Source of the DNA: Flavobacterium xinjiangense
GTDB taxonomy: Bacteria > Bacteroidota > Bacteroidia > Flavobacteriales > Flavobacteriaceae
NCBI RefSeq assembly: GCF_900142885.1
Contig: NZ_FRCL01000004.1
Span: forward strand, 248,001 to 312,000
Length of the DNA: 64,000 nt
Direction: 5' to 3'
In this document: piece by piece, positions 51,007 through 60,422 of the stretch
Layout: each line of letters begins with the position of its first letter
Numbering within the stretch: the stretch's first letter is position 1
Made by a program: the position numbers and the translations under genes
Notes under the pieces: model-generated
Database searches by the model: none
What the model saw: the letters and a program-made list of their open reading frames with translations, nothing else
Told to the model about the DNA's origin: nothing

Positions 51007-51557
51007 TGAACTATTAAATAAGCAGTGACACCTGAACGTAATTTAAAACTACCGATACTATTTTCGCTTAATGGCGGACCAGCAAGCATTTTTAGAACAA
51101 AAGTCATTTTAGTAGTGCTTTTCAATAGGTCAAGGTTACCATTTTCAAATATTTCTGTTTTTGTAATTGAATTTGCTACACCCGTATAAGCCGGAATATT
51201 GAAGCTTATCGTATAAAGCGGCTGATTGTTTCTGTCCTGCAATATGATATCTAACGTATGCCCTCTATTAATTGTATTGTCAATTTCAAAAGATAAATCA
51301 GCTCTTGTTAAATGCTTTTTAAAAAAAGCGTCATTAAATACATCCACTGTTGGAGAACCAACCGTTAAATTATGTTCTATTCCATTTGTCACAAATTCAT
51401 GTGCAGGAATTTCAAAGTAGGCTAAATTTGCAACGAAAATAGGTTCTAATTTCAAATCATTAGCTTGGTTGAAATCTAAATCACTTGAACATGAAAAAGA
51501 GAATAAGGATATAATAAATAACAATAAAATTCTATTGAAAGACAGTCGTTTCATCAT
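51003..51557 (-). CDS. Lipoprotein coupled to the DUF5723 barrel
   Basis: A 184-residue lipoprotein (lipobox FSFSC, Cys 23). The mature domain is beta-rich (TLDIILQDRNNQPLYTISFN, KMTFVLKMLAGPP) without conserved enzyme residues. Its ATGA overlap with the barrel gene and shared direction suggest a complex, perhaps barrel plus surface lipoprotein as in other Bacteroidota transport pairs (inference). Function unknown. Confidence 0.6.
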   Translation of the reverse strand: MMKRLSFNRILLLFIISLFSFSCSSDLDFNQANDLKLEPIFVANLAYFEIPAHEFVTNGIEHNLTVGSPTVDVFNDAFFKKHLTRADLSFEIDNTINRGHTLDIILQDRNNQPLYTISFNIPAYTGVANSITKTEIFENGNLDLLKSTTKMTFVLKMLAGPPLSENSIGSFKLRSGVTAYLIVQ

Positions 51558-51664
51558 TTAAATTTATTAAAATCAATCTCAATTATAACAATACGAACGC
51601 ATCAATTGATTACTTATTATTTTACTCACCAAATGTTACTATTTAACGCAATTAAGCTTACTCA

Positions 51665-52528
51665 CTAATGAAATTCCCCAAACAACTTAGAAGCTTCATT
51701 ATAAGCACTTTCAAAACTCATTGGACTTAGATTAGTGTTTTCTTTTTTTGAAGTAAAATACGACAATAATTTCTCTGTTGGCATATTACCTGTTAGATCA
51801 TCTGTTGCCATAGGACACCCGCCAAAACCCTGAATTGCACCATCATAACGACGGCAACCCGCTTTGTAAGCCGCATCAATTTTCTCAAACCATTTATCTG
51901 GTGTGGTATGAAGATGGGCTCCAAACTCTATTTCAGGATATTTTGGAATTAAATTCGAAAACAAATACCCAATCACTTCAGGAGTCGAACTTCCCACCGT
52001 ATCCGAAAGCGATAAAATCTTAACGCCCATATCAGATAATTTTTGGGTCCACTCCCCTACAATCTCCGTGTTCCATGGATCTCCATATGGATTCCCAAAT
52101 CCCATAGAAAGATAAGCTACCACTTCTTTTTTGCTTTTATCCGCAATTTCTAAAATCTCTTGTAAAGTGATTAATGATTCCGCTATGGTTTTATGGGTAT
52201 TCCGCATTTGGAAATTTTCTGAAATCGAAAAAGGAAAACCCAGGTATTGTATTTCAGGATGAACAGCAGCTAATGTCGCGCCTTGAGTATTCGCAATAAT
52301 TGCCAATAATTTACTTCGGGTTTGAGATAAATCAAGTTGTGCAAGCACTTCGGCGGTATCCTGCATTTGCGGAATCGCTTTTGGTGAAACAAAACTACCA
52401 AAATCTATGGAATCAAATCCTACACGCAATAAAGCTTGGATGTATGCTACTTTTCTTTCAGTAGGTATAAATGGCTTTATGCCTTGCATGGCATCGCGTG
52501 GACATTCTATAATTTTTATTGGCTCCAT
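51665..52528 (-). CDS. Hydroxymethylglutaryl-CoA lyase
   Basis: A 287-residue DRE-TIM metallolyase that splits HMG-CoA to acetyl-CoA and acetoacetate, the last step of leucine degradation. Seen: IIECPRDAMQGIKPF (DRE-like Arg/Asp site), YLGFPFSISENFQMRN, SLSDTVGSSTPEVIGY, and GAHLHTTPDKW with metal His residues, then GCRRYDGAIQGFGGCP, the catalytic Cys loop. ATG 52528 is chosen; the longer frame adds a hydrophobic run MFFYLWLS that no family member needs. It fits with leucine-type dehydrogenase and the E2 gene in a dispersed branched-chain pathway. Confidence 0.9.
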   Translation of the reverse strand: MEPIKIIECPRDAMQGIKPFIPTERKVAYIQALLRVGFDSIDFGSFVSPKAIPQMQDTAEVLAQLDLSQTRSKLLAIIANTQGATLAAVHPEIQYLGFPFSISENFQMRNTHKTIAESLITLQEILEIADKSKKEVVAYLSMGFGNPYGDPWNTEIVGEWTQKLSDMGVKILSLSDTVGSSTPEVIGYLFSNLIPKYPEIEFGAHLHTTPDKWFEKIDAAYKAGCRRYDGAIQGFGGCPMATDDLTGNMPTEKLLSYFTSKKENTNLSPMSFESAYNEASKLFGEFH

Positions 52529-52598
52529 AGAAAGCCAAAGATAGAAAAACAATTATGAATTATAAATTATGAATTTCAAATTTATGAAAATTGACTAT

Positions 52599-52672
52599 AT
52601 TACGTATATTGGTAATAAAATATTATATTACATTATTTGGTAATAATAATTATTATTACGTTATTTGGTAAT
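52599..52672 (+). promoter_or_regulatory. Three 18-bp iterons upstream of satD
   Basis: ATTACGTATATTGGTAAT at 52599-52616, ATTACATTATTTGGTAAT at 52627-52644 and ATTACGTTATTTGGTAAT at 52655-52672: start-to-start distance is exactly 28 bp. Each is an imperfect palindrome (ATTAC...GGTAAT). They end 42 nt before the satD ATG and look like operator sites for a repeated-site binding regulator, possibly SatD itself. Confidence 0.78.
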
Positions 52673-52714
52673 GTTTATAATTTAAGGAACTTAACTTTTT
52701 AATTACATTTGAAT

Positions 52715-53326
52715 ATGACAAGCATAATCACAGGAGACATCGTTAATTCAAGAAAGCTACCTTCTAACATTTGGATTGACGGCTTAAAAAAACTATTCAA
52801 TACTAAAGGAGAAAATCCAATAGAATGGGAAATTTATCGCGGCGATGAATTTCAACTGGAAATTAAAAATGTAGAGGAAGCGCTGCTAGCAGCTTTAGAA
52901 ATTAAAGCTTATCTGAAAGGTATCAAACTTGATGCAAGGATGAGTATTGGAATTGGAGACAAAACCTATCAAGCAAATAAAATTTCTGAAAGTAATGGAA
53001 CTGCATTTGTTCGTTCTGGAGAACTTTTTGACACTTTAAAAAAACAAAAAACTACCTTAGCAATCAATTCCGATAATCCTGACATTGATTCTGACATCAA
53101 TCTAATGCTTCGCTTAGGATTGACTTTTATGGACAATTGGTTGGTTCAATCAGCAGAATTTGTTTTGACAGCCATACAAAACAAAGGATTATTGCAAGAA
53201 GAAATAGGTGTAAAACTGGGCATAAATCAAGCTGCCGTAAGCCGAAGACGAAAACGAGCACAATTTGACCTGATGATGGAATTAGATAATTATTTCAGAA
53301 AAAAAATTAAAACCATTACCATATGA
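52715..53326 (+). CDS. SatD family protein with C-terminal helix-turn-helix
   Basis: A 203-residue protein. TSIITGDIVNSRKLP at the start and YRGDEFQLEIKNVEEAL match the SatD family (named after a Streptococcus gene in a secretion/acid-tolerance operon), with a nucleotide-cyclase-like fold. The C-terminal 45 residues carry a helix-turn-helix of sigma region 4 style (EEIGVKLGINQAAVSRRRKR). ATG 52715 is chosen over TTG 52709. It overlaps the DUF3307 gene by 4 nt (ATGA). Three 28-bp-spaced iterons just upstream suggest it binds its own promoter (inference). Ligand unknown. Confidence 0.85.
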   Translation: MTSIITGDIVNSRKLPSNIWIDGLKKLFNTKGENPIEWEIYRGDEFQLEIKNVEEALLAALEIKAYLKGIKLDARMSIGIGDKTYQANKISESNGTAFVRSGELFDTLKKQKTTLAINSDNPDIDSDINLMLRLGLTFMDNWLVQSAEFVLTAIQNKGLLQEEIGVKLGINQAAVSRRRKRAQFDLMMELDNYFRKKIKTITI

Positions 53327-54030
53327 TTATTTTCATAAAACTGTTTCTGGCGCATTTACTTGGTGATTTTTTACTGCAGCCTACTTCCTGGGTTCTAAAC
53401 AAGGAAGATAAAAAACACAAAAGCATTGTCCTTTATCTTCATACACTATTACATGGTGTGTTAGCTTGGATCTTAATTGCTGAAATAGATTTTATATGGT
53501 TTGCAGTTCTATTGGCACTAACGCACGGAGGAATTGATTACTTAAAACTAAGATTTCAGAAAAAAAAAACAAAACGTACTTGGTTCCTTGTGGATCAAGC
53601 CATGCATATTCTCGTAATCATAGTTATTACAATGATTTATAAAAACGAGACTATTGATTTCACAGTATTCGACAATCAATTTTGGATATTTGGCACAGGC
53701 CTGCTGTTACTTACAAAACCAACTTCAATTCTTATAAAGAACATTATCTCCATTTGGACACCCGAAAGTAAAAAAAGTGATGACTCCTTGTCCAATGCTG
53801 GTAATTACATTGGAATATTAGAGCGCTTATTTGTATTTTGTTTCATAATTACCAATCACTTTGAAGCGATTGGCTTTTTATTGGCCGCAAAATCAATTTT
53901 TCGTTTTGGAGATTTGAAAGAAGCAAAAGACCGAAAACTTACTGAATATGTCCTTATCGGAACCTTACTGAGTTTTGGGATTGCTATGCTAACCGGGCTT
54001 TTAGTAGCGTGGGGGTTGCAATCGCTTTAA
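53323..54030 (+). CDS. DUF3307 membrane protein
   Basis: A 235-residue protein with about six TM helices: [18 protein letters not shown] is the DUF3307 signature, followed by [10 protein letters not shown] and [12 protein letters not shown]. In many genomes it follows a satD gene, as here (4-nt overlap), so the two probably act together as a regulator and membrane partner. Biochemical function is unknown. Its last 30 nt overlap the convergent pyrD end. Confidence 0.88.
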   Translation: MIIFIKLFLAHLLGDFLLQPTSWVLNKEDKKHKSIVLYLHTLLHGVLAWILIAEIDFIWFAVLLALTHGGIDYLKLRFQKKKTKRTWFLVDQAMHILVIIVITMIYKNETIDFTVFDNQFWIFGTGLLLLTKPTSILIKNIISIWTPESKKSDDSLSNAGNYIGILERLFVFCFIITNHFEAIGFLLAAKSIFRFGDLKEAKDRKLTEYVLIGTLLSFGIAMLTGLLVAWGLQSL

Positions 54031-55035
54031 AATTTCTTTATTTATGGCTTTCACCAAAGCCGGACCTTCGTAAATAAAACCAGTATACAATTGTACGAGA
54101 CATGCTCCTGCTTCCAGTTTTTCGATAGCATCTTGGGCAGAATGTATTCCTCCTACTCCAATAATTGGAAATGCTTTTTTGCTTTTTTGAGATAAAAAAC
54201 GAATAACTTCTGTAGATCGTTTTGCTAACGGTTTTCCGGATAATCCTCCCATCTCTGATTTATTTTCGGATTGCAAACCTTCGCGAGAAATAGTTGTATT
54301 AGTTGCAATAACTCCGGCAATCCTGGTTTCCTTAATAATATCTATGATATCCAGTAATTGCTCATCAGTCAAATCAGGAGCAATTTTTAACAGAATAGGT
54401 TTTTGTTTTGGCTTAGCCAAATTCTTATTCTGAAGCGTTTGCAGCAATTGAGTCAATGGCTCTTTGTCTTGCAAGGCACGAAGATTTGGTGTGTTTGGCG
54501 AACTCACATTAACTACAAAATAATCTACATAATCATATAACGCATCAAAGCAAATTTCGTAATCAGAAGTTGCTTCTTCGTTAGGAGTCAGTTTGTTTTT
54601 ACCTATGTTTCCACCTATTAATACACCTGTGTTTTTTTTCAATCTTTCGACCGCTTCTTGAACACCTCCGTTATTAAAACCCATTCGGTTAATGATGGCA
54701 CTATCCTCCTTAAGACGGAATAAACGTTTTTTAGGATTTCCTTCCTGACCTACTGGCGTAAGCGTTCCTATTTCGATAAAACCAAAACCAAAGTTGGACA
54801 ATTCTTTATATAACCTGGCATCTTTATCAAAACCTGCTGCCAATCCCACTGGATTTTTGAATTTTAATCCGAATACTTCCGTCTCTAATCTGGGATCATT
54901 GATATTATAAAGTGATTTAAAAAGCAATGAAAATCCAGGTATTTTTGATAAAAATCGAATCAGGGAAAAAGTGAAATAATGAACTTTTTCTGGATCGAAC
55001 CAAAAAAGTATAGGGCGAATTATTAATTTATACAT
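54001..55035 (-). CDS. pyrD: Dihydroorotate dehydrogenase, quinone-dependent (class 2)
   Basis: A 344-residue flavoenzyme. The N-terminal hydrophobic helix region ([21 protein letters not shown]) that binds quinone, [33 protein letters not shown] (FMN site with catalytic Ser), and [20 protein letters not shown] complete the class 2 pattern. It oxidises dihydroorotate in pyrimidine synthesis at the membrane. Convergent with DUF3307 (30-nt overlap). The 262 nt upstream to the next gene is AT-rich with no recognisable element. Confidence 0.96.
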   Translation of the reverse strand: MYKLIIRPILFWFDPEKVHYFTFSLIRFLSKIPGFSLLFKSLYNINDPRLETEVFGLKFKNPVGLAAGFDKDARLYKELSNFGFGFIEIGTLTPVGQEGNPKKRLFRLKEDSAIINRMGFNNGGVQEAVERLKKNTGVLIGGNIGKNKLTPNEEATSDYEICFDALYDYVDYFVVNVSSPNTPNLRALQDKEPLTQLLQTLQNKNLAKPKQKPILLKIAPDLTDEQLLDIIDIIKETRIAGVIATNTTISREGLQSENKSEMGGLSGKPLAKRSTEVIRFLSQKSKKAFPIIGVGGIHSAQDAIEKLEAGACLVQLYTGFIYEGPALVKAINKEILKRLQPPRY

Positions 55036-55297
55036 GTTTGTTGTGTTGGTGGTGCAAAAATAGAACTATCTACTCGATAAATAAATATTTGGAAAATAAT
55101 TTTAATAAATCATTTTGCGCTTTAAAAATAAACTTAAAATATTCAACATCAATTTATAGCTAAATTAAAAGGCTCGATTTATATTTTTATAGAAATAATC
55201 TGAATAACTAATTATAAATGACTAATTTTAAGTGTAATACGTCATTCCAAATAAACTACTATTGTAGGTTTTATAATTTAATTTTAAAAAAAAAGCA

Positions 55298-55798
55298 ATG
55301 AAAAAAGATTTAAATTTCCGTAGATTCTTGTCTTTTTGCATCACTATCATTGGATGCATATTTATGTTAGCAAGCTGTGATTCTCCCAAAAAAGAGAATA
55401 AAGAAAGCTTTGATATGGCTGAAGCCAAAAAAGGTATTGAAGAGCAAAACTTTATTTTTACCGAGGCGATGAACAAAAGTGACTCTGTATCTGCAGCCAA
55501 TTGTTACACTACAGATGCAAAATTTATGCAGCCCAACACAAAAGCAACTGTTGGCAGAAATAACATAATTCATGTTATATCGGATTTTATGAAATCTGGC
55601 ATGCCCAAATTTAGTTTGAATACTATAGAAGTTTGGGGAAATAATGATCTATTAGTTTCAGAGGATGAATGGACATTTACCGACAAATCGGGCGAAGCAT
55701 TAGACCATGGAAAATCATTAGTCGTATGGAAAATGGAAGATGGAAAGTGGAAAATGTTCCGTGATTGCTATAATTCTGATATGCCAATGAATAAGTAA
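55298..55798 (+). CDS. DUF4440/NTF2-like lipoprotein
   Basis: A 166-residue lipoprotein (lipobox MLASC, Cys 27) with an SnoaL/DUF4440-like fold: NFIFTEAMNKSDSVSAANCY, YTTDAKFMQPNTKATVGR, and a closing DGKWKMFRDCYNSD. Such lipoproteins have a hydrophobic pocket but usually no known substrate. A second NTF2-like lipoprotein lies 2.5 kb downstream (58266), in a patch of small exported proteins. Confidence 0.78.
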   Translation: MKKDLNFRRFLSFCITIIGCIFMLASCDSPKKENKESFDMAEAKKGIEEQNFIFTEAMNKSDSVSAANCYTTDAKFMQPNTKATVGRNNIIHVISDFMKSGMPKFSLNTIEVWGNNDLLVSEDEWTFTDKSGEALDHGKSLVVWKMEDGKWKMFRDCYNSDMPMNK

Positions 55799-55837
55799 AA
55801 TGAAATTATTTTTCTATTTACAAAATGAATTTAAAAA

Positions 55838-55872
55838 AAACCGAAACTATAAATATGGTTTCGGTTTCTTCT
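55838..55872. terminator. Hairpin between DUF4440 and Met-rich genes
   Basis: AAACCGAAACTAT pairs with ATGGTTTCGGTTT, flanked by A and T runs; between convergent genes. Confidence 0.75.
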
Positions 55873-55925
55873 TTTCTGCAACTGAAAAATTAGTTTCACA
55901 CTAAAATTTTGAATGTCTTTACTTT

Positions 55926-56456
55926 TTAGTTTTCCATTTTCATTTTTGTTCTTTTCATCATCATTCCATTCATTTCCATTTTGTCCCCATTTTTCATCAT
56001 CATGGTTTTCCCGTTTTTCATCTTTACCATCCCATTAGGAAAAACCATTGAACCATTAGACATCATCATTTCATTTTCCATCATCATCATCTTACCGTTT
56101 TTCATCATCATCATTTTTCCGTCTTTCATCTTTACATACCCTTCCATTTTATTCATCATCATCATGCCATTCATATCCATCATGTCGCCGTTTTTAAACA
56201 TCATGGTTTTGCCGTCTTTCATTTTTACCATCCCGTTTGGAGAAACAACAGAACCATTAGGCATAGTCATTTTTTTTTCCATAATAATCATCCTTTCTCC
56301 TTTCATCATCATCATTTTACCATTTTTCATCATTAAATGATCTTTCATTTGGACCATTTTTGGATCGTACATTTTGGAATCATACATTTTAGCATCCTTA
56401 GCCATAGCGCCTAAAGTACAAATAACCACTGCTAATAAAATAAATAAATTTTTCAT
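55926..56456 (-). CDS. Methionine-rich repeat protein (DUF6799)
   Basis: A 176-residue exported protein (signal ending MAK, about 20) in which 53 residues (30%) are Met. Two near-copies of a 50-residue unit occur: 'MKNGKMMMM ... MPNGSVVSPNGMVKMKDGKT' and 'MKNGKMMMM ... MSNGSMVFPNGMVKMKNGKT'. The pattern matches DUF6799. Met/Lys/Asp-rich periplasmic proteins can bind Cu(I) or act as oxidant sinks, but nothing here proves it. The cysteine in the signal is not a lipobox. The reverse strand shows the opposite open frame as a shadow. Confidence 0.8.
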   Translation of the reverse strand: MKNLFILLAVVICTLGAMAKDAKMYDSKMYDPKMVQMKDHLMMKNGKMMMMKGERMIIMEKKMTMPNGSVVSPNGMVKMKDGKTMMFKNGDMMDMNGMMMMNKMEGYVKMKDGKMMMMKNGKMMMMENEMMMSNGSMVFPNGMVKMKNGKTMMMKNGDKMEMNGMMMKRTKMKMEN

Positions 56457-56667
56457 AATATATTGATTTTTAGTTTTTTACATTATTAAAATTACAAAAA
56501 AAAATAGTTATAAGAAAATCTTTTTAATTTTTAATTCACAAAAAAAATCTAAACTAATAATTACAACACGCAGAAGAGCCCCTTACAAAAAAAAAGAAAT
56601 CCTATTTACAGATTCCTAAAGATCTATTTATAAATTAGCAAACTAAAGGCCTTATATTTAAAAAAGC

Positions 56668-57384
56668 ATGCACAATAAAATCGTCTTAATAGTTGGTAGG
56701 GAAAATCTACAAAAAGACGGTTCACTAAACACCGCATTATTAGACTATTTATACCAGCAAAATTATATGATTCTTTACGAACCAATTGGTCAGGAAATAT
56801 ATCATAAGATTAATATAGAAAGGAAATATAAATGGTTCCCTGCAATTTTAAAAAAAATATTTTGGAGAATTTATCTTTTGAGGTATACTATTCTTAATTT
56901 TAATCTTTTTTTAAAATCCTTCCGCAAGAATATAAATACTGTAGAATTTCGCTCAAAAATATTAAAACAGTTTATCTTAAAATTGGATACTACAAAAGAA
57001 ATAATCATAATCTCAAGATCAGCTGGTGGATTAATAGCAACAAAAATTGCAGATGAACTAAACATAAAACATATTATTTGTTTGGGTTATCCTTTTCGAC
57101 ATCCTGAAAAAGAAGAGGAACCTCACCGATTTATGCATTTAAAGAACTTAAACACTCCCTTCTTGATAATTCAGGGTACAAATGATGCTTATGGCGGGAG
57201 TGAAATTGATACAAAATATGAGCTTGCGCAAACAATTGAGCTATTTTTTGTGGAAACAAATCATGATTTTAAAACCTCAGCTGATGATTGGAAAAAGGCG
57301 ATTTCAAAAATTCACAGTACCATTAATCCAACTGTACAGCAATCAACAAGTAGCAAGACAAAATTTGAACAAAAAAATAGTTAA
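56668..57384 (+). CDS. Alpha/beta hydrolase-like protein, KANL3/Tex30 type
   Basis: A 238-residue cytoplasmic protein with an alpha/beta-hydrolase core: nucleophile elbow ISRSAGGL (Ser in SRSAGG), GYPFRHPEKEEEP, and an acid/His end (IQGTNDAYGG ... TNHDFK). This is the pattern of the KANL3/Tex30-like (COG3571-type) family, whose substrates are unknown. The last 25 residues (PTVQQSTSSKTKFEQKNS) look like an unstructured tail. Followed by a DUF1003 gene at 154 nt. Confidence 0.72.
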   Translation: MHNKIVLIVGRENLQKDGSLNTALLDYLYQQNYMILYEPIGQEIYHKINIERKYKWFPAILKKIFWRIYLLRYTILNFNLFLKSFRKNINTVEFRSKILKQFILKLDTTKEIIIISRSAGGLIATKIADELNIKHIICLGYPFRHPEKEEEPHRFMHLKNLNTPFLIIQGTNDAYGGSEIDTKYELAQTIELFFVETNHDFKTSADDWKKAISKIHSTINPTVQQSTSSKTKFEQKNS

Positions 57385-57538
57385 GTATCATAAATCCTAA
57401 TATATTTACCCCAAAATAATTTTTGCATTAAGGCTTTTGATTTATTCCCTTTTTATTTTAAAATTAAAACTCAAAGCAGTCACCATTTGATAATTCTTAA
57501 AAGCTATTTTCCAAAATTTTAAAAAAAACACTTTGAAA

Positions 57539-57955
57539 ATGATTAATGATACAAATTGGCACGAAAAACATAAGGCAACATTAAATGTGGGAAGTCGTTT
57601 AGCAGACTCTGTAGCTAAAGGAATGGGGTCGTGGAAGTTCATTATAGTTCAAACCATATTGGTAGTGCTTTGGATGACATTAAACATTGCTGCTTTTACC
57701 TACCACTGGGATGTATATCCATTTATTCTCCTAAATCTTCTTTTTTCTACTCAGGCTGCTTATGCGGCGCCTATCATTATGATGTCCCAAAACCGTCAAA
57801 GTGAAAGAGACAGATTACAGGCACAAGCAGATTACCAAACGAATATTGACGCAAAACTAGAAATAGAAGCCTTAACTATTCAACTAAATAAATTAGAAGT
57901 TGAGAAACTAGATGTAATAATTTCCTTGTTGAACGAAATGAAAGAAACTAAATAA
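57539..57955 (+). CDS. DUF1003 membrane protein
   Basis: A 138-residue protein: N-terminal INDTNWHEKHKATLNVGSRL, two TMs (about 35-55 and 62-82) joined by the motif WDVYPFILLNLLFSTQAAYA, then a helical cytoplasmic tail (MMSQNRQSERDRLQAQADY) typical of DUF1003. Function unknown; related proteins are often stress-linked. ATG 57539 is used in place of TTG 57533. Confidence 0.85.
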   Translation: MINDTNWHEKHKATLNVGSRLADSVAKGMGSWKFIIVQTILVVLWMTLNIAAFTYHWDVYPFILLNLLFSTQAAYAAPIIMMSQNRQSERDRLQAQADYQTNIDAKLEIEALTIQLNKLEVEKLDVIISLLNEMKETK

Positions 57956-58213
57956 GTCCTCAAAATTATTTTTTTTGAAAGCTTTGTCATAAATTTTGCG
58001 GACTTGTTTCATTGGCTACAATTAAAATTATTTCTTAATTGTCTGTGATTGCTAAGTTAGCATGTCCAGTGCTAATTGGTCTAAAAAAAGAAACTAAAGA
58101 AAAACACCTAAAAAACTTATTTGGTGATATGAATTAACCTCATTAAGCATATTATTATTATTATGATTAATACTGAATAATTGCAAAATGGTTTAGAAAA
58201 CTTTTGAAATTCA

Positions 58214-58246
58214 GAAAAATAAAACGGTACCCTAAAGCACCGTTTC
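58214..58246 (-). terminator. Terminator of the SnoaL-like lipoprotein gene
   Basis: AAACGGT (58222-58228) pairs with ACCGTTT (58239-58245), T-run on the minus strand. The 300 nt between it and the DUF1003 gene hold only AT-rich DNA with an ATT microsatellite near 58150. Confidence 0.72.
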
Positions 58247-58265
58247 ATTTTAATTAAGATTAATT

Positions 58266-58805
58266 TTATTTTTTTATAGCTTCATTTATAGCTTCTCTAT
58301 CCAGATATTGGTTTACCTCATCAATTTTATCATTTTCATCAAAATGAAAATCAGTATGAATCCATTGCGTCATCGATTTTCCCCCTTTGTATTTTGCCGT
58401 AGTTTTATACCAACCCAACAACCAATTCCCGGTCTTTTTAACATTTTCCAGACTATTAACTTTTACTGGCAACCAAATTTCATTTTCGAAAGTGATCGTT
58501 TCAATAATATTTGCTCTTCTATTTCTCCAATATTTATCGATAGCCGGTTTGCCCACTAAACTATCTCCACTATTCCAATAATATTTGGCATTATCGGCAT
58601 AATTAGCCATCCATGCATCCATATCACCCTTGGTTAAATCCTGCAGTGATTTTTTACCCATTTCGGTATATTTAGCATCTGCAAATTCAACAGGTTGCAC
58701 TTTTGGATCAGGCGAAATTACTGCTGGAGTTTCTTCCATTGTTTTATCTTTCTTGCATCCTACAAGAAAAGAAAAGCACAAAGCAAATAATAGTAATTTT
58801 TTCAT
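58266..58805 (-). CDS. NTF2-like (SnoaL) lipoprotein
   Basis: A 179-residue lipoprotein (lipobox LVGC, Cys 17) with an NTF2-like cone: MGKKSLQDLTKGDMDAWMAN, YADNAKYYWNSGDSLVG, then WLLGWYKTTAKYKGG and a final helix. The aromatic-rich pocket is conserved but no catalytic pair is clear. It stands alone at the end of the accessory patch. The 339 nt upstream are AT-rich; they hold no gene, only the pepT promoter. Confidence 0.78.
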   Translation of the reverse strand: MKKLLLFALCFSFLVGCKKDKTMEETPAVISPDPKVQPVEFADAKYTEMGKKSLQDLTKGDMDAWMANYADNAKYYWNSGDSLVGKPAIDKYWRNRRANIIETITFENEIWLPVKVNSLENVKKTGNWLLGWYKTTAKYKGGKSMTQWIHTDFHFDENDKIDEVNQYLDREAINEAIKK

Positions 58806-59119
58806 AATCTAAAAATTTGAAGTTAATAATCTAAAAATCAAAAAAAGATTTGGGAAAAATCAGTCTTAAATTTAACAATAAAAATTGACATAACACTAAC
58901 AAATTGTAAAAAATTAAACAACAAATAACTGAATTACAACAATATACCAATTATAAATAGAAGTATTTAAAAAATTTATTTTCGAAAAACGTTCACAAAA
59001 ATCACCGGCATAATTCGATTCTTCCCACCTAATTGTACTACGAAAAAAGCTTAAAATAAGTAAACAAAATGAATAAAGAGCTCTAGAAGGATACCGAAAA
59101 TAGCTTCTAAAAAAATGAT

Positions 59120-59127
59120 TATCTTTG
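59120..59127 (+). promoter_or_regulatory. -7 element of pepT
   Basis: TATCTTTG followed by CATAAAAC, 17 nt before the ATG. Consensus core of Bacteroidota promoters; no TTG at the usual distance. Confidence 0.62.
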
Positions 59128-59144
59128 CATAAAACAAATAAAAA

Positions 59145-60422
59145 ATGCAACATATTATAGATCGATTCATCAGTTACGTAACTATTGATACAGAATCTGA
59201 CGCAGGCTCTGAAACCACGCCAAGTACCGCTAAACAATGGGACCTAGCCAATAAACTAGTTGAGGAATTAAAAGCTATTGGCATGCATGACGTAACAATA
59301 GACGACAAAGCATACATCATGGCTACTTTGCCAAGCAATGTTATTCATGAAGTACCAACTATTGGATTCATTTCACACTTTGACACCACGCCCGATTTTA
59401 CCGGAGCCAATGTAAAGCCTCAAATTGTTCCTAATTATGATGGTAAAGACATTGTGTTAAATGCAGAACAAAATATTATATTATCGCCTAATTATTTTAA
59501 AGATTTGTTACTGTACAAGGGGCAAACCTTGATTACAACTGACGGAACTACATTATTAGGTGCCGATGATAAAGCCGGAATCACCGAGATTGTAACTGCA
59601 ATGGAATTCCTTATCAAAAATCCTGAAATCAAACACGGAAAAATCAGAGTGGGTTTTACACCAGATGAGGAAATTGGTCGTGGTGCGCATCATTTTGACG
59701 TAGAGAAATTTGGAGCCGAATGGGCATATACAATGGACGGCAGCCAAATAGGCGAACTGGAATATGAGAATTTTAACGCGGCTGGCGCCAAAATTATTTT
59801 CAAAGGAAAAAGTGTTCATCCTGGTTACGCCAAAGGAAAAATGATCAATTCTCTGCTGATTGCCAATGATTTCATCAATGAATTACCTGCTGATGAAACA
59901 CCTGAAACTACAAAAGGATACGAAGGCTTTTTTCATGTACATCACCTTAATGGCGGTATTGAAGAAACCGTTTTGGAACTAATTATCAGAGACCACAACA
60001 AGAAAAAATTTGAAAAACGTAAAGAATTGATCGAGAAAATCACTCGAAAAATAAATAAGAAATTTGCGAAACAATTTGGTGCTGATATTGCTACAGCCGA
60101 AATAAAAGATCAATATTACAATATGAAAGAAAAGGTAACGCCTGTAAAACATATTGTGGACATTGCTGAAAAAGCGATGAGAGAAATAGGTATTAAACCA
60201 CTTATTAAACCTATTCGTGGCGGAACTGACGGTTCTCAATTGTCATACAAAGGATTGCCTTGCCCAAATATTTTTGCAGGCGGTCATAATTTCCACGGAA
60301 AATACGAATATGTTCCCGTTGAAAGCATGCAAAAAGCAGTAGAAGTTATCGTGAAAATTGCTGAATTAACAGCACTAGGCGATTATGTAAAAACGGAAGA
60401 AACCATTAAAAATAAAAAATAA
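59145..60422 (+). CDS. pepT: Peptidase T (tripeptide aminopeptidase)
   Basis: A 425-residue zinc aminopeptidase of family M20B that removes N-terminal residues from tripeptides. Metal-site motifs are [12 protein letters not shown] (His, Asp), LLGADDKAG (bridging Asp), [14 protein letters not shown] (catalytic Glu-Glu) and [18 protein letters not shown] with a later GGHNFHG. Dimerisation lid about 205-310. It starts a transcript with the next gene, whose TTG start follows the pepT stop without a gap. Confidence 0.95.
   Translation: MQHIIDRFISYVTIDTESDAGSETTPSTAKQWDLANKLVEELKAIGMHDVTIDDKAYIMATLPSNVIHEVPTIGFISHFDTTPDFTGANVKPQIVPNYDGKDIVLNAEQNIILSPNYFKDLLLYKGQTLITTDGTTLLGADDKAGITEIVTAMEFLIKNPEIKHGKIRVGFTPDEEIGRGAHHFDVEKFGAEWAYTMDGSQIGELEYENFNAAGAKIIFKGKSVHPGYAKGKMINSLLIANDFINELPADETPETTKGYEGFFHVHHLNGGIEETVLELIIRDHNKKKFEKRKELIEKITRKINKKFAKQFGADIATAEIKDQYYNMKEKVTPVKHIVDIAEKAMREIGIKPLIKPIRGGTDGSQLSYKGLPCPNIFAGGHNFHGKYEYVPVESMQKAVEVIVKIAELTALGDYVKTEETIKNKK

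Noticed and set aside
52599..52672. CRISPR-like array (three repeats with short spacers)
   Set aside because: The units are 18 bp with 10-bp AT spacers; no cas genes occur, and spacer lengths do not fit CRISPR. Operator sites are a better reading.
55981..56340. A plus-strand frame opposite the methionine-rich gene (I/F-rich, membrane-like)
   Set aside because: It is a mirror of ATG/AAG codons of the real gene; the real gene has a signal peptide and a known domain.
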